Of a stretch of DNA of 64,000 bases, positions 8,741 through 15,711 are shown piece by piece. Source of the stretch: Ruegeria marina (GTDB lineage Bacteria > Pseudomonadota > Alphaproteobacteria > Rhodobacterales > Rhodobacteraceae). Numbering within the stretch: the stretch's first letter is position 1; every line of letters starts with the position of its first letter. The notes under the pieces were generated by a model, which was not told the DNA's origin, made no database searches, and was given only the letters and a program-made list of their open reading frames with translations. The stretch covers positions 62,001 to 126,000 of the forward strand of contig NZ_FMZV01000011.1 of NCBI RefSeq assembly GCF_900101475.1, written 5' to 3'. A program made the position numbers and the translations under genes.

Positions 8741-9003
8741 AATACAATCCAAATAAGGAATTAGGCAACCGACGCTATTGAGGCGATCATACCGGTCATG
8801 GGCCGGGCCAGGTACACAGAGTTCAGGACACGCCCCCACCATCGACCGCGGCCTGGCTCAATCACCGCGCAAGATCCTTGGTCACCTGCCCGACGCCGGA
8901 CAACGACTGGCCTCACGTCTTGCGAATACAGCTGTAAAATCCGGACTTCAGAACCCGATAGGTTCATCGTCCACCCGATCCACCAGATGCCGGGACCGAA
9001 CAA

Positions 9004-10230
9004 CTAGGCTGTCCGTTTCCGTTCCGGGTCTCGGGGCGTCGGTTTCTTGCCGCTCAGGACGGGGCGGCGCGTAGGTTCCTTCAACGCGAGACGAAATCCG
9101 AAAAGAAACGAAAGCCAGGCCGCACACCAGAATGTCGCTGCCGCTGTTTCCACTTCGGTTCCGTACCCGGCAGCCAGCGGCGCCATCAGACGCAGGCAGG
9201 TCGCGATCCAGATCAGCGCCATGGCAAGGCTCAGCGAGGGAATTGCTTGCAGTTGCGGTCCGGAACCGTGACAGGCGGCGCGGCCGGAAATCGCCATGAT
9301 CAGCCCCGAGATTGCCCCGATAGTCAGCGCGTGTATGGCATCGGCCAGAGGATAGGACGCGGAGAGCAACCACAGGCCGCCCTTAAGCGCCAGGCCCACA
9401 GGCAGCCAGAAAAAGGCAAAATGCAATCCAGCCACCAGCGGGTTCGCAAGTGTCGATAGGCTCTGCCAGCGCGCCATGACCAGGCACAGCAAACTCGCCG
9501 ACAGGACCAAAGCCGCATGAGCGAGATCACTCCAACCCATCAGGATTGCCATCAATGAAAGAATCTGTGCCGAGATGGCTGCAGCCCGTAGTTGTGAAGC
9601 CGGAGCATGACCGGCTGAACGCCCGCTGTGCTGACGCCAGCTTTCGGTAAATGCGGGGACAAGACGCGCTCCCACCACCGTTACAAGTAACGCCATGCCG
9701 ATCAGGCAGGCATGCGCGATCTCCAGGCTGCCGGAGACATCTCCTGCCTTGGCAACCTTCAGGAAAATTATATCCGCCAAGCCCAACATGACCACCACGA
9801 CTCCGAACAGCGCCTTTGAAAAGGCTCGACCTGACAGGGTGCGATACAGGATAAGCGCAGCAAGCAGCACGAAGAACAATGAATTGATGCTTAGCAGCAG
9901 GAGAGGCGGAACCCGGTCTGCCATCGCCATCGACAGGCGCGACAGCACCCAGAACGCCACAAGAACCTTAAGGATGCGGCCATGCTCTGGTGGCCGGCAT
10001 ACCCAATGGGGCAGCGCCGTCAGGACATATCCCGCGATGGCGACACTGAAGAAGCCGAAGATCAGTTCGTGTACATGCCAGAGGACCAGAGGGGTAAACC
10101 CTGGTTTTGGCAGACCGAGGGAAACACCGAGCGGCCACCACGCAATCGATACGAGGGCCCAGAGTGCCGCCGCTAGGAACAACGGCCTGTAGGGCGCATC
10201 CCAAAAATGCGACAGTCCGACGTTTCCCAT
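9004..10230 (-). CDS. nnrS: NnrS-family membrane protein
   Basis: Polytopic membrane protein of 408 aa with about 12 hydrophobic segments and NnrS hallmarks: an early FRPLFL-like motif (here YRPLFLAAALWA), WHVHELIFGF with conserved His residues, and FTHALTIGAISG-type sequence (DAIHALTIGAISGLIMAI). NnrS proteins are linked to tolerance of nitric oxide and denitrification. ATG 10230 is preferred over the longer frame: GGAG lies 8 bases upstream on the minus strand and the gene then begins 17 bp after ubiV. It is the last gene of the operon reading down from 13747. Confidence 0.85.
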   Translation of the reverse strand: MGNVGLSHFWDAPYRPLFLAAALWALVSIAWWPLGVSLGLPKPGFTPLVLWHVHELIFGFFSVAIAGYVLTALPHWVCRPPEHGRILKVLVAFWVLSRLSMAMADRVPPLLLLSINSLFFVLLAALILYRTLSGRAFSKALFGVVVVMLGLADIIFLKVAKAGDVSGSLEIAHACLIGMALLVTVVGARLVPAFTESWRQHSGRSAGHAPASQLRAAAISAQILSLMAILMGWSDLAHAALVLSASLLCLVMARWQSLSTLANPLVAGLHFAFFWLPVGLALKGGLWLLSASYPLADAIHALTIGAISGLIMAISGRAACHGSGPQLQAIPSLSLAMALIWIATCLRLMAPLAAGYGTEVETAAATFWCAAWLSFLFGFRLALKEPTRRPVLSGKKPTPRDPERKRTA

Positions 10231-10247
10231 TGCTGCTCCAACTGCGA

Positions 10248-11159
10248 TCAGCCTGCCGCGGCTCTGGAAATACGCCGATACCCGGCCTCGCCGTGATAGA
10301 AACCGTTGGAAAATGAATTCCCGCCACACGCCTGATGCAACCCGGCTTCGGCCTCGAGAAGATCGTGAGTGCCGTCCACGACGCCGCGAAAGGCAGAGGC
10401 CACCGCCACCATGTCGGCCGCCTGCGGCATCAGCCGCAGATGGGTGACGCCGACCTCGATCAGGCGAGCGGTTTCGGGGAGCAGGTCGACATAGCTTTCC
10501 GACTGGGTCTGGATGCCGTTGACGCGCAGGATCGGGCGGTTGTCCGTGGTGCGCAAAGGCATGCCGTCGTCATCGTTCTCGCAGACGAACTGGCAGTTGT
10601 CCTTGGTCCGGCCATGGGCGCGGGCATGATAGCAGCGCGCCGATACGGCCAGCGAGGCCCGGCCGAAAACCTGCACCTCGACACCAAGGCCGAGGTCGCG
10701 CGCGGCGCCGGCTGCGGCGGCGATGGCGGGCGCGGGCATTTCGGCGGGCAGGGAGACATGGGTCGCGCCCTGCGACGCCATCCACGCGATTGTCACTTCG
10801 TTATAGGCGTTCATGAATGGGCCGATACGGTGCGGGCGCTTGCCGCGCGCGAACAGCCCCGCCGCGTTGTTGATCTCGATCTCCGGGGCTTCCAGCGCGG
10901 CAAGATCGGCGGTCGCCTTGCGTTCGCGCGTCAACATGACCTCGGCCAGCGAGGACAGGATCACCGTCTTGCCGGCGCGCTCCAGCCGTTCGATGGTGGC
11001 CGGCAGATCTGCCTCTTGGAAAGGCGCGCGTTTGGAGCAGATCACTTCGCCGAGATAGACCTCGTCGACCGGCGCTTCGTCGGCGATGCGCGTGTAGAAG
11101 TCCCGCCGCATCTCGGCAGGCCAGTGGTAGGCGATCGGGCCAAGGGTCAGTTTCGTCAT
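10248..11159 (-). CDS. ubiV: UbiV, O2-independent ubiquinone biosynthesis protein (U32 family)
   Basis: U32-family protein of 303 aa that acts with UbiU in oxygen-independent hydroxylation steps of ubiquinone biosynthesis. Four Cys suited to bind a 4Fe-4S cluster are visible: VICSKR near residue 40, and ARCYHARAHGRTKDNCQFVC near 170-190. The ATG at 11159 is chosen; the upstream GTG at 11174 overlaps ubiU by 10 bp and is an alternative. The gene follows ubiU with close coupling. Pairing with UbiU and UbiT makes the assignment firm. Confidence 0.88.
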   Translation of the reverse strand: MTKLTLGPIAYHWPAEMRRDFYTRIADEAPVDEVYLGEVICSKRAPFQEADLPATIERLERAGKTVILSSLAEVMLTRERKATADLAALEAPEIEINNAAGLFARGKRPHRIGPFMNAYNEVTIAWMASQGATHVSLPAEMPAPAIAAAAGAARDLGLGVEVQVFGRASLAVSARCYHARAHGRTKDNCQFVCENDDDGMPLRTTDNRPILRVNGIQTQSESYVDLLPETARLIEVGVTHLRLMPQAADMVAVASAFRGVVDGTHDLLEAEAGLHQACGGNSFSNGFYHGEAGYRRISRAAAG

Positions 11160-11164
11160 ATCGT

Positions 11165-12163
11165 TCACCGCCACTTCTTGGTCTCGAAGGCGCCCTGGGT
11201 CTGCTTCTGCCCCTCGGTCAGGGCAACGAGGTCGGCCATGTCGGCCGGGCGCCCGGCGCGGATGTCATCGACCGCCTTGCGAAACGCCGTTACGACCCCG
11301 CGCACATAGGATTTCGACCGTTGCCGTCCCTCGATCTTGAAGGCGTGAACGCCAGCGTCGATCAGTTCGGGCAAGAGTTTTGAAAGATTGAGGCTGATCG
11401 GTTCCTCGAAGGCATAATACCCTTCGGGCCGATGCGGTGCGGTGTAGCGTCCCTTGCAGATCGTCGGGTAGCCCGCCTTTTCGTCGGCCCCGAAACAGTC
11501 GATGGTGAACCCGGCAAGCTGAGATGACATGGACCCGTCCTCGTGGCGCTTGTATTCTACGTCCGAGGCCGGCGAGCAGACCCCATCCATGTTGGTCGAT
11601 TGGCCGGTGAGGTAGTTGGTCAGGCTGCAACGCCCCTCGACCATAAGACCATGGTTGCCGAAGATGAAGGTTTCGATTTCGCAGGGGATTTCCTTGCGGA
11701 TCTGGCGGATCTCGGGGATCGTCAGGATGCGCGGCAGCACCACCCGCTTCACGCCGAAATGCGCACAGTAATAGCGGATCGCCTCGGGACTGGAGGCCGC
11801 CGCCTGAACCGACAGGTGCAGGCGCGTGCCGGGATGGGTGCGCGCGATGTAATCGGCAACACCCATGTCCGCGACGATGAAGGCATCGACACCCAGCCGC
11901 GCCCCGGTATCGGCGGCCTGCCGCCACAGATCGACCTTGCCCGCGGGCGGGTAAGTATTGAGCGCCAAAAGCACCTTGGTACCGCGTGCATGAGCATAGG
12001 CCACGGCCTCGGCCAACTCTGCGGGGGTGAAGTTCAGGCCGGGGAAGTTGCGGGCATTGGTGGCGTCCTGGAAGCCGCAGTAGACGGCATCGGCTCCGGC
12101 ATCGACTGCGGTTCGCAGGGCGGCCGGGGTTCCGGCGGGGCAGATCAGTTCGGCAAGGCTCAT
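11165..12163 (-). CDS. ubiU: UbiU, O2-independent ubiquinone biosynthesis protein (U32 family)
   Basis: 332-aa U32 protein, partner of UbiV. It begins with the family signature ELICPAGTPAALRTAVDAGA and has ADAVYCGFQD. The conserved Cys are present in EGRCSLTNYLTG, DGVCSPAS, FTIDCFG and PTICKGRY, suitable for a 4Fe-4S cluster. It lies 15 bp downstream of ubiT and couples to ubiV. Together these genes would allow ubiquinone synthesis under anoxia or denitrification. Confidence 0.9.
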   Translation of the reverse strand: MSLAELICPAGTPAALRTAVDAGADAVYCGFQDATNARNFPGLNFTPAELAEAVAYAHARGTKVLLALNTYPPAGKVDLWRQAADTGARLGVDAFIVADMGVADYIARTHPGTRLHLSVQAAASSPEAIRYYCAHFGVKRVVLPRILTIPEIRQIRKEIPCEIETFIFGNHGLMVEGRCSLTNYLTGQSTNMDGVCSPASDVEYKRHEDGSMSSQLAGFTIDCFGADEKAGYPTICKGRYTAPHRPEGYYAFEEPISLNLSKLLPELIDAGVHAFKIEGRQRSKSYVRGVVTAFRKAVDDIRAGRPADMADLVALTEGQKQTQGAFETKKWR

Positions 12164-12178
12164 CGCGGTTCGGCCCTT

Positions 12179-12688
12179 TCAGGATGGGATATAGGAACGG
12201 CGCAGCCGGGACAGGATCGCGCGCCCGGGCCGTCCGAACATCGCGGCGGTTTCTTCGGCGATCGAACCGTCGACATCGTCAAGCGCATTGCGCAGCCGCA
12301 CCACGGCTTCGGTATCGCCCGAGACCTCCAGATCGCGGGAAAAGAAGGCCGCGTCGCCATCTTCCTCGGAATCGATCAGTTCCAGCAGCAGCATGAATCG
12401 GCCCCTGATCGTCGCGCCTGCCCTCGGGGCCGCATCGCGCGGCACGGCACGCAACACCAGATCCTGCGGATCGGGCCGCAGGTGCAGGGCAAAAGGCAAC
12501 TCGATCGGGTCGATCAGGAAATCAGTACTCTGGTGAGGCCCGAGTCGTGCGAATAGCGACGAATGACGCGATGCGATCCGGCGCACCACCCGCGACAGGA
12601 CCGGTTGCACCACGGCACAGGCCAGTCGTTCCGCGATACCTCGTCCGGGCAACGGAGATTTTTGAGACACGGTGGCGTTCAATGTCAT
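12179..12688 (-). CDS. ubiT: UbiT, SCP2-domain accessory factor for anaerobic ubiquinone synthesis
   Basis: 169-aa protein with an SCP2-like lipid-binding region. The central motif IDPIELPFALHLRPDP and later RGRFMLLLELIDSEEDGDA plus FFSRDLEVSGDTEAVVRLRN are characteristic of UbiT, which assists UbiUV and probably binds the prenylated intermediates. The start ATG at 12688 overlaps the DUF2478 stop (ATGA), so it is translationally coupled. A longer open frame to 13090 overlaps DUF2478 and is not credible. Confidence 0.88.
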   Translation of the reverse strand: MTLNATVSQKSPLPGRGIAERLACAVVQPVLSRVVRRIASRHSSLFARLGPHQSTDFLIDPIELPFALHLRPDPQDLVLRAVPRDAAPRAGATIRGRFMLLLELIDSEEDGDAAFFSRDLEVSGDTEAVVRLRNALDDVDGSIAEETAAMFGRPGRAILSRLRRSYIPS

Positions 12689-13245
12689 GTTGAGGCTTCT
12701 CCCATCTCGGCCGGATCGGCGCCGGGTGCTGCGAATGCAGCGCGGGTCACGTTTCGACACCAGCCCAGAACCGCATCCACCTCGGGTGGCAGATCCGTGG
12801 CCAGACCGTCCGCGAACCGCCAGAAGGCGGGGCGGTGCGTCTCGGACACTCCGATCAAAACCGGAATCCCCCGTGCAAGCGCCTCGGCGATCATCGCCCG
12901 AAAGCCGCGCCCCTCGGCCTCGCTCAGACCGAACTTGTTCAATACGACAAGGTCCGCACCCTGTTCGATCAGGCGTGCCGTCGCAAGCCCTACGGCATCC
13001 TCTAGCGCGCCGGCATCCATCCGGCAGGCGACGGACCCCGGCCCGAGGTCCTGCGTGATGCGCATGACCGGCCCGTCCGGCAACAACCACAGATCACTGT
13101 CGCAATGCCCGCCCGCGTTGCCCGGTTCGGAGAGCCGCAACGCGCCCAGAACGCGAACCCCGTCCTCTGTCAACCGAGCGACGACCCCGGACAAAAGGCG
13201 ATCCGTCGCGCCGCGGCCATGTGCCATGACAGAAGCTATTGCCAT
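12685..13245 (-). CDS. DUF2478 protein, probable nucleotide-binding accessory factor
   Basis: 186-aa cytoplasmic protein of the DUF2478 family, often found near molybdenum or denitrification genes. It begins IASVMAHGRGATDRLLSGVV and contains DLVVLNKFGLSEAEGRGFR (~100-118), a conserved block of the family, then a segment PVLIGVSETHRPAFWRF. The ATG at 13245 has GAGGGG about 6 bases upstream. It begins 4 bp after the hemerythrin stop and overlaps ubiT by ATGA. Its biochemical role is not established; neighbours suggest a function under anoxia. Confidence 0.75.
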   Translation of the reverse strand: MAIASVMAHGRGATDRLLSGVVARLTEDGVRVLGALRLSEPGNAGGHCDSDLWLLPDGPVMRITQDLGPGSVACRMDAGALEDAVGLATARLIEQGADLVVLNKFGLSEAEGRGFRAMIAEALARGIPVLIGVSETHRPAFWRFADGLATDLPPEVDAVLGWCRNVTRAAFAAPGADPAEMGEAST

Positions 13246-13249
13246 TGTC

Positions 13250-13747
13250 TCAACCCCTCTCGAACCTTGGGAAAAGCACCTCGTTCTCCAGCGCGATATG
13301 CACCGCCAGATCGTCGAGCAGCTTTTCGGTCCCTGCATAGAGCGCGCGCCAGGAACCGCAGGCATGATCCGGCGGCGTCAGGTTCGCGGTAAGCGCGCGC
13401 ACATGCGCAATGTTCGCAGCGTGATCGTCGTGGTCGGCGCGCATCACGGCGATGGGATGCTCGATCCCCGGCATGCCGCCTGCGCGCATAGCCGGAAAGA
13501 GGATCTTTTCCTCCTTGGCCATGTGATCTTCCATCTCGCGCCAGAGCGTCATCAGGGCCTGCGCAAGCCCGTGCGGCGCCTCTGAATCGCTGGCGTGGAC
13601 CGTTTCGACCTTTTGCGCGAGTGGATGCAAGGACGCGAGGTCGGACCGGTGGACCGCGTGATAGCGGGTCAGAATATGGGCGATGAGGGCATCGGTGTCC
13701 TGAGACGCGGCACTGGGAGCGATATCTTCCATGGGACTCTGGGGCAT
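13250..13747 (-). CDS. hemerythrin-like di-iron protein (RIC/YtfE/ScdA-related, short form)
   Basis: 165-aa (or 160-aa from ATG 13732) hemerythrin-domain protein. Iron-binding pattern residues are visible: HAVHRSDLASLHPL, the HxxxE pairs HMAKEEKILFP and HIALENEVLFP, and HPIAVMRADHDDHAANI. RIC-type proteins repair iron-sulfur clusters damaged by nitric oxide. The N-terminal ScdA domain with its Cys pair, present in full-length RIC, is missing. It is the first gene of the operon and sits next to the palindrome shared with the NsrR-like repressor, so it is probably NO-inducible. Confidence 0.82.
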   Translation of the reverse strand: MPQSPMEDIAPSAASQDTDALIAHILTRYHAVHRSDLASLHPLAQKVETVHASDSEAPHGLAQALMTLWREMEDHMAKEEKILFPAMRAGGMPGIEHPIAVMRADHDDHAANIAHVRALTANLTPPDHACGSWRALYAGTEKLLDDLAVHIALENEVLFPRFERG

Positions 13748-13765
13748 TGGCGTGACGACGAAGTT

Positions 13766-13784
13766 TTGGTATTCAGGATACCAA
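13766..13784. promoter_or_regulatory. 19-bp perfect inverted repeat, candidate NsrR-type operator
   Basis: TTGGTAT-5-ATACCAA is a perfect 7-bp inverted repeat in the 85-bp divergent region between the hemerythrin operon and the Rrf2-type repressor. A further right half-site ATACCAA lies at 13811-13817, just upstream of the repressor's ribosome site. Its position suggests autoregulation and control of the operon. It is not the TTGAT-N4-ATCAA box of FNR/Nnr. Confidence 0.6.
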
Positions 13785-13832
13785 TTACATCAGCGGAATG
13801 CGCATTGTAAATACCAAACAAGGAGTCCGATC

Positions 13833-14246
13833 TTGCGCCTTACAACGTTTACCGATTTCGGGCTGCGCGTCCTGATGCGGATGGCCGGCGCCCCGGAGCG
13901 GCCGTTCACCACCGCGGAACTGGCGGACGAGTTCCGCGTATCGCGCCATCACCTGGCCAAGGTGATCTCGGCGCTGTCGAGCGCTGGCTATCTGGAAACG
14001 CGCCGCGGCGGCGGGGGCGGCGCGGTACTTGCGCGGCCGCCCGAAGACATAAGGCTTGGCGATGTCGTCGCCCATCTCGAGGGGGATCAAGCGTTGGTCG
14101 AATGCTTTCTGCCGGGCGGCAACGCCTGTACGCTGACACCGAACTGCCGCCTGAAAGCGCGGCTGGCCGGCGCTGAAACTGCCTTCATCGCCGAACTCAA
14201 CCGCAGTTCGCTGGCAGACTGTGTCTATCACCCTCTCGGGAGATGA
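13833..14246 (+). CDS. nsrR: Rrf2-family NO-sensing repressor (NsrR-like)
   Basis: 137-aa winged-helix protein of the Rrf2 family. Start MRLTTFTDFGLRVLMRMA is diagnostic, followed by helix-turn-helix FTTAELADEFRVSRHHLAKVISAL. Three Cys in ECFLPGGNACTLTPNCRLK (C-x7-C-x5-C) match the cluster-binding loop of NsrR. The TTG at 13833 has AAGGAG about 7 bases upstream; the open frame to 13731 crosses the operator and is rejected. It is divergent from the hemerythrin-ubiTUV-nnrS operon, which it probably represses until NO attacks its iron-sulfur cluster. Confidence 0.85.
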   Translation: MRLTTFTDFGLRVLMRMAGAPERPFTTAELADEFRVSRHHLAKVISALSSAGYLETRRGGGGGAVLARPPEDIRLGDVVAHLEGDQALVECFLPGGNACTLTPNCRLKARLAGAETAFIAELNRSSLADCVYHPLGR

Positions 14247-14473
14247 CGGCCCGCGACGGCCATGATCGCCAGCACCGCGCAGCGTAGCGCCATCACCGTC
14301 ACCGTGCGCATCTCGAAGGCTCCAGCGCGGATGACGGGAAAACCGAAGGTGGCAAAGTCGAGCAGGCTTGCCCTCAGGACGGCAAGTGCCTGGGGAAAGG
14401 CCCATTCACGCGCTGACCGCGTGCCCAGCCCAACGACGATATGGACGAACCCGGCGAATGTGTTGAACCACGG
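14228..14473 (-). pseudogene. C-terminal fragment of a small membrane protein
   Basis: On the minus strand an open frame without a start reads WFNTFAGFVHIVVGLGTRSA, then three hydrophobic stretches ending MALRCAVLAIMAVAGRHLPR. The frame is open right up to the IS end at 14475, so insertion removed its N-terminus. Its stop overlaps the convergent nsrR end by 19 bp. The family is not recognised. Confidence 0.45.
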
Positions 14474-14474
14474 C

Positions 14475-14760
14475 GGCTCTGTGGCACAAATTGGCTGAAC
14501 GCCGAGGTTCCCCTTTCCCCGGACGGACTCATCCTAGGGGTTCTGTAACGGGGATGCCGAGCGCGCTGTAGCCGTTCAGGACGGCGATGCGGACCTGAAG
14601 CGCGGCGCCTGTCGGTCGAAGTCCCGCGCTGTCAACCGCTGGCCCGGAAGTTTCACACAATGCATCTTCGTTTCGACGCGGCTCCGGCGGTAGTGGTCTG
14701 CCACGGTTTTGCATTCTTGCGGGGCGGGATGACGGCGTGGGCACCACGACGCGAGCGGGC
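14475..14760 (-). mobile_element. IS5-family (IS903-group) element remnant, internally deleted and frameshifted
   Basis: GGCTCTGTGGCACAAATTGG at 14475 looks like the terminal repeat. On the minus strand the transposase C-terminus is readable: AVIPPRKNAKPW (DDE region), then after a deletion YRRSRVETKMHCVKLPGQRL, TARDFDRQ, and after a frameshift QVRIAVLNGYSALGIPVTE. This order matches IS903-type transposases. The other IS end is missing where the element abuts the truncated cytochrome c gene. Confidence 0.8.
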
Positions 14761-14774
14761 CAGATCTCGCCTCT

Positions 14775-15073
14775 CTGACCTTGCCGGACCTGACGCCGGA
14801 GCTGGAAGACGGGCCGCTCTATTCGAAGCGAATTGCGCAGCCTGTCACGGGGCGAATGCGGCGGGCTCCGACCGGGGACCGCCGCTCGTTCATCGCATCT
14901 ACGAGCCGAGCCATCATGGAAAAATGGCGTTCGATCTCGCCGCGCGGCAGGGTGTCCGGGCACATGACTGGCGGTTCGGAAACATGCCGCCCGTCGAAGG
15001 TTTAAGCGACAAGGACGTTCCGCAGATCACCGATTATGTCCGCGCGCTTCAGCGCGCGAACGGGATAGAGTAA
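14775..15073 (+). pseudogene. cytochrome c, N-terminally truncated by the IS remnant
   Basis: The frame encodes a class I cytochrome c domain: LFEANCAACHGANAAGSDRG has the haem motif CAACH, and WRFGNMPPVEG provides the probable Met ligand, ending TDYVRALQRANGIE. The open frame starts only within IS-derived sequence (ATG 14660), so there is no signal peptide for export and haem attachment. It is therefore probably non-functional. It may once have belonged to the copper operon downstream, since related cytochromes occur with copper genes. Confidence 0.7.
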
Positions 15074-15116
15074 CGATGACCTCCTATCGCGCGCCACTCA
15101 CAACCACTTGTCGCAG

Positions 15117-15192
15117 AACCAGATTCCTGCCGTGGAAAGATAAGGCGGGCAGCGCGAACGCTGGTCCAATTGCGGTCACGCAAAATCTGGTT
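15117..15192. promoter_or_regulatory. 9-bp inverted repeat upstream of copper operon 1
   Basis: AACCAGATT (15117-15125) and AATCTGGTT (15184-15192) form a perfect 9-bp inverted repeat with a 58-base spacer, 34 bp before the first gene of the operon. It could be a regulatory site or a structured leader. No CueR-type dyad is visible here. Confidence 0.3.
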
Positions 15193-15225
15193 GTCTCGAG
15201 ACGTCGCAGCAACTATTTCACAACC

Positions 15226-15621
15226 ATGAAAAAGTTCGCGTACAGCTTTTCAGCGAAGCGTCTGATGGCGCTGATCATGTGCCTTGCGCTCATGATCACT
15301 GGAGTCGCTGCGGCTGTCGCGATGGAACATCCGGGTCACGAAAGCAATGGCAGCGTTGCTTGGGCCGCATCCGATCCCGGACCGATGGCGCACGCATCGC
15401 ACCATATGTCACCGGGTGACTCCGATGCAGAATGCTGTGAGCCCGATACCACCGCGGCGTCAAGCTGCCATGTGTCGACGTGCTGTCTATCCGAATTGCA
15501 ACACTCGGAAATTTTGGCATCCTTGGATCACGGTCGAAGCGCCTGTGCTCAGTCAATGGTGCAAGTGGTCGGACCTTCGATCGACACCTCACTTCCTGAA
15601 AGACCGCCTCAACTTTCCTGA
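15226..15621 (+). CDS. small exported Cys/His-rich protein heading copper operon 1
   Basis: 131-aa protein. An N-terminal signal (KRLMALIMCLALMITGVAAA) is followed by a polar region rich in His, Met and Cys: MEHPGHES, MAHASHHMSPGDSDAECCEP, and SSCHVSTCC. Such sequence could bind Cu(I) in the periplasm, similar in style to the small Cys/His-rich proteins often found with Cus genes. ATG 15226 is preferred over the longer frame to 15076 because it directly begins the signal peptide. It lies 90 bp upstream of the cusB-like gene. No named family recognised. Confidence 0.65.
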   Translation: MKKFAYSFSAKRLMALIMCLALMITGVAAAVAMEHPGHESNGSVAWAASDPGPMAHASHHMSPGDSDAECCEPDTTAASSCHVSTCCLSELQHSEILASLDHGRSACAQSMVQVVGPSIDTSLPERPPQLS

Positions 15622-15711
15622 CAGGTTCTTTACGGCCCGAGCCCTCGTGCGGGTCGGGTCCATCTTGAATTTCGGGCCGATTCCCAGCGCATCGGCTGTC
15701 AGGAGGTTGCA

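Noticed and set aside
12179-13090. 303-aa version of UbiT starting at 13090
   Set aside because: The first 134 codons overlap DUF2478 in another frame; UbiT homology and the coupled ATG at 12688 fix the start.
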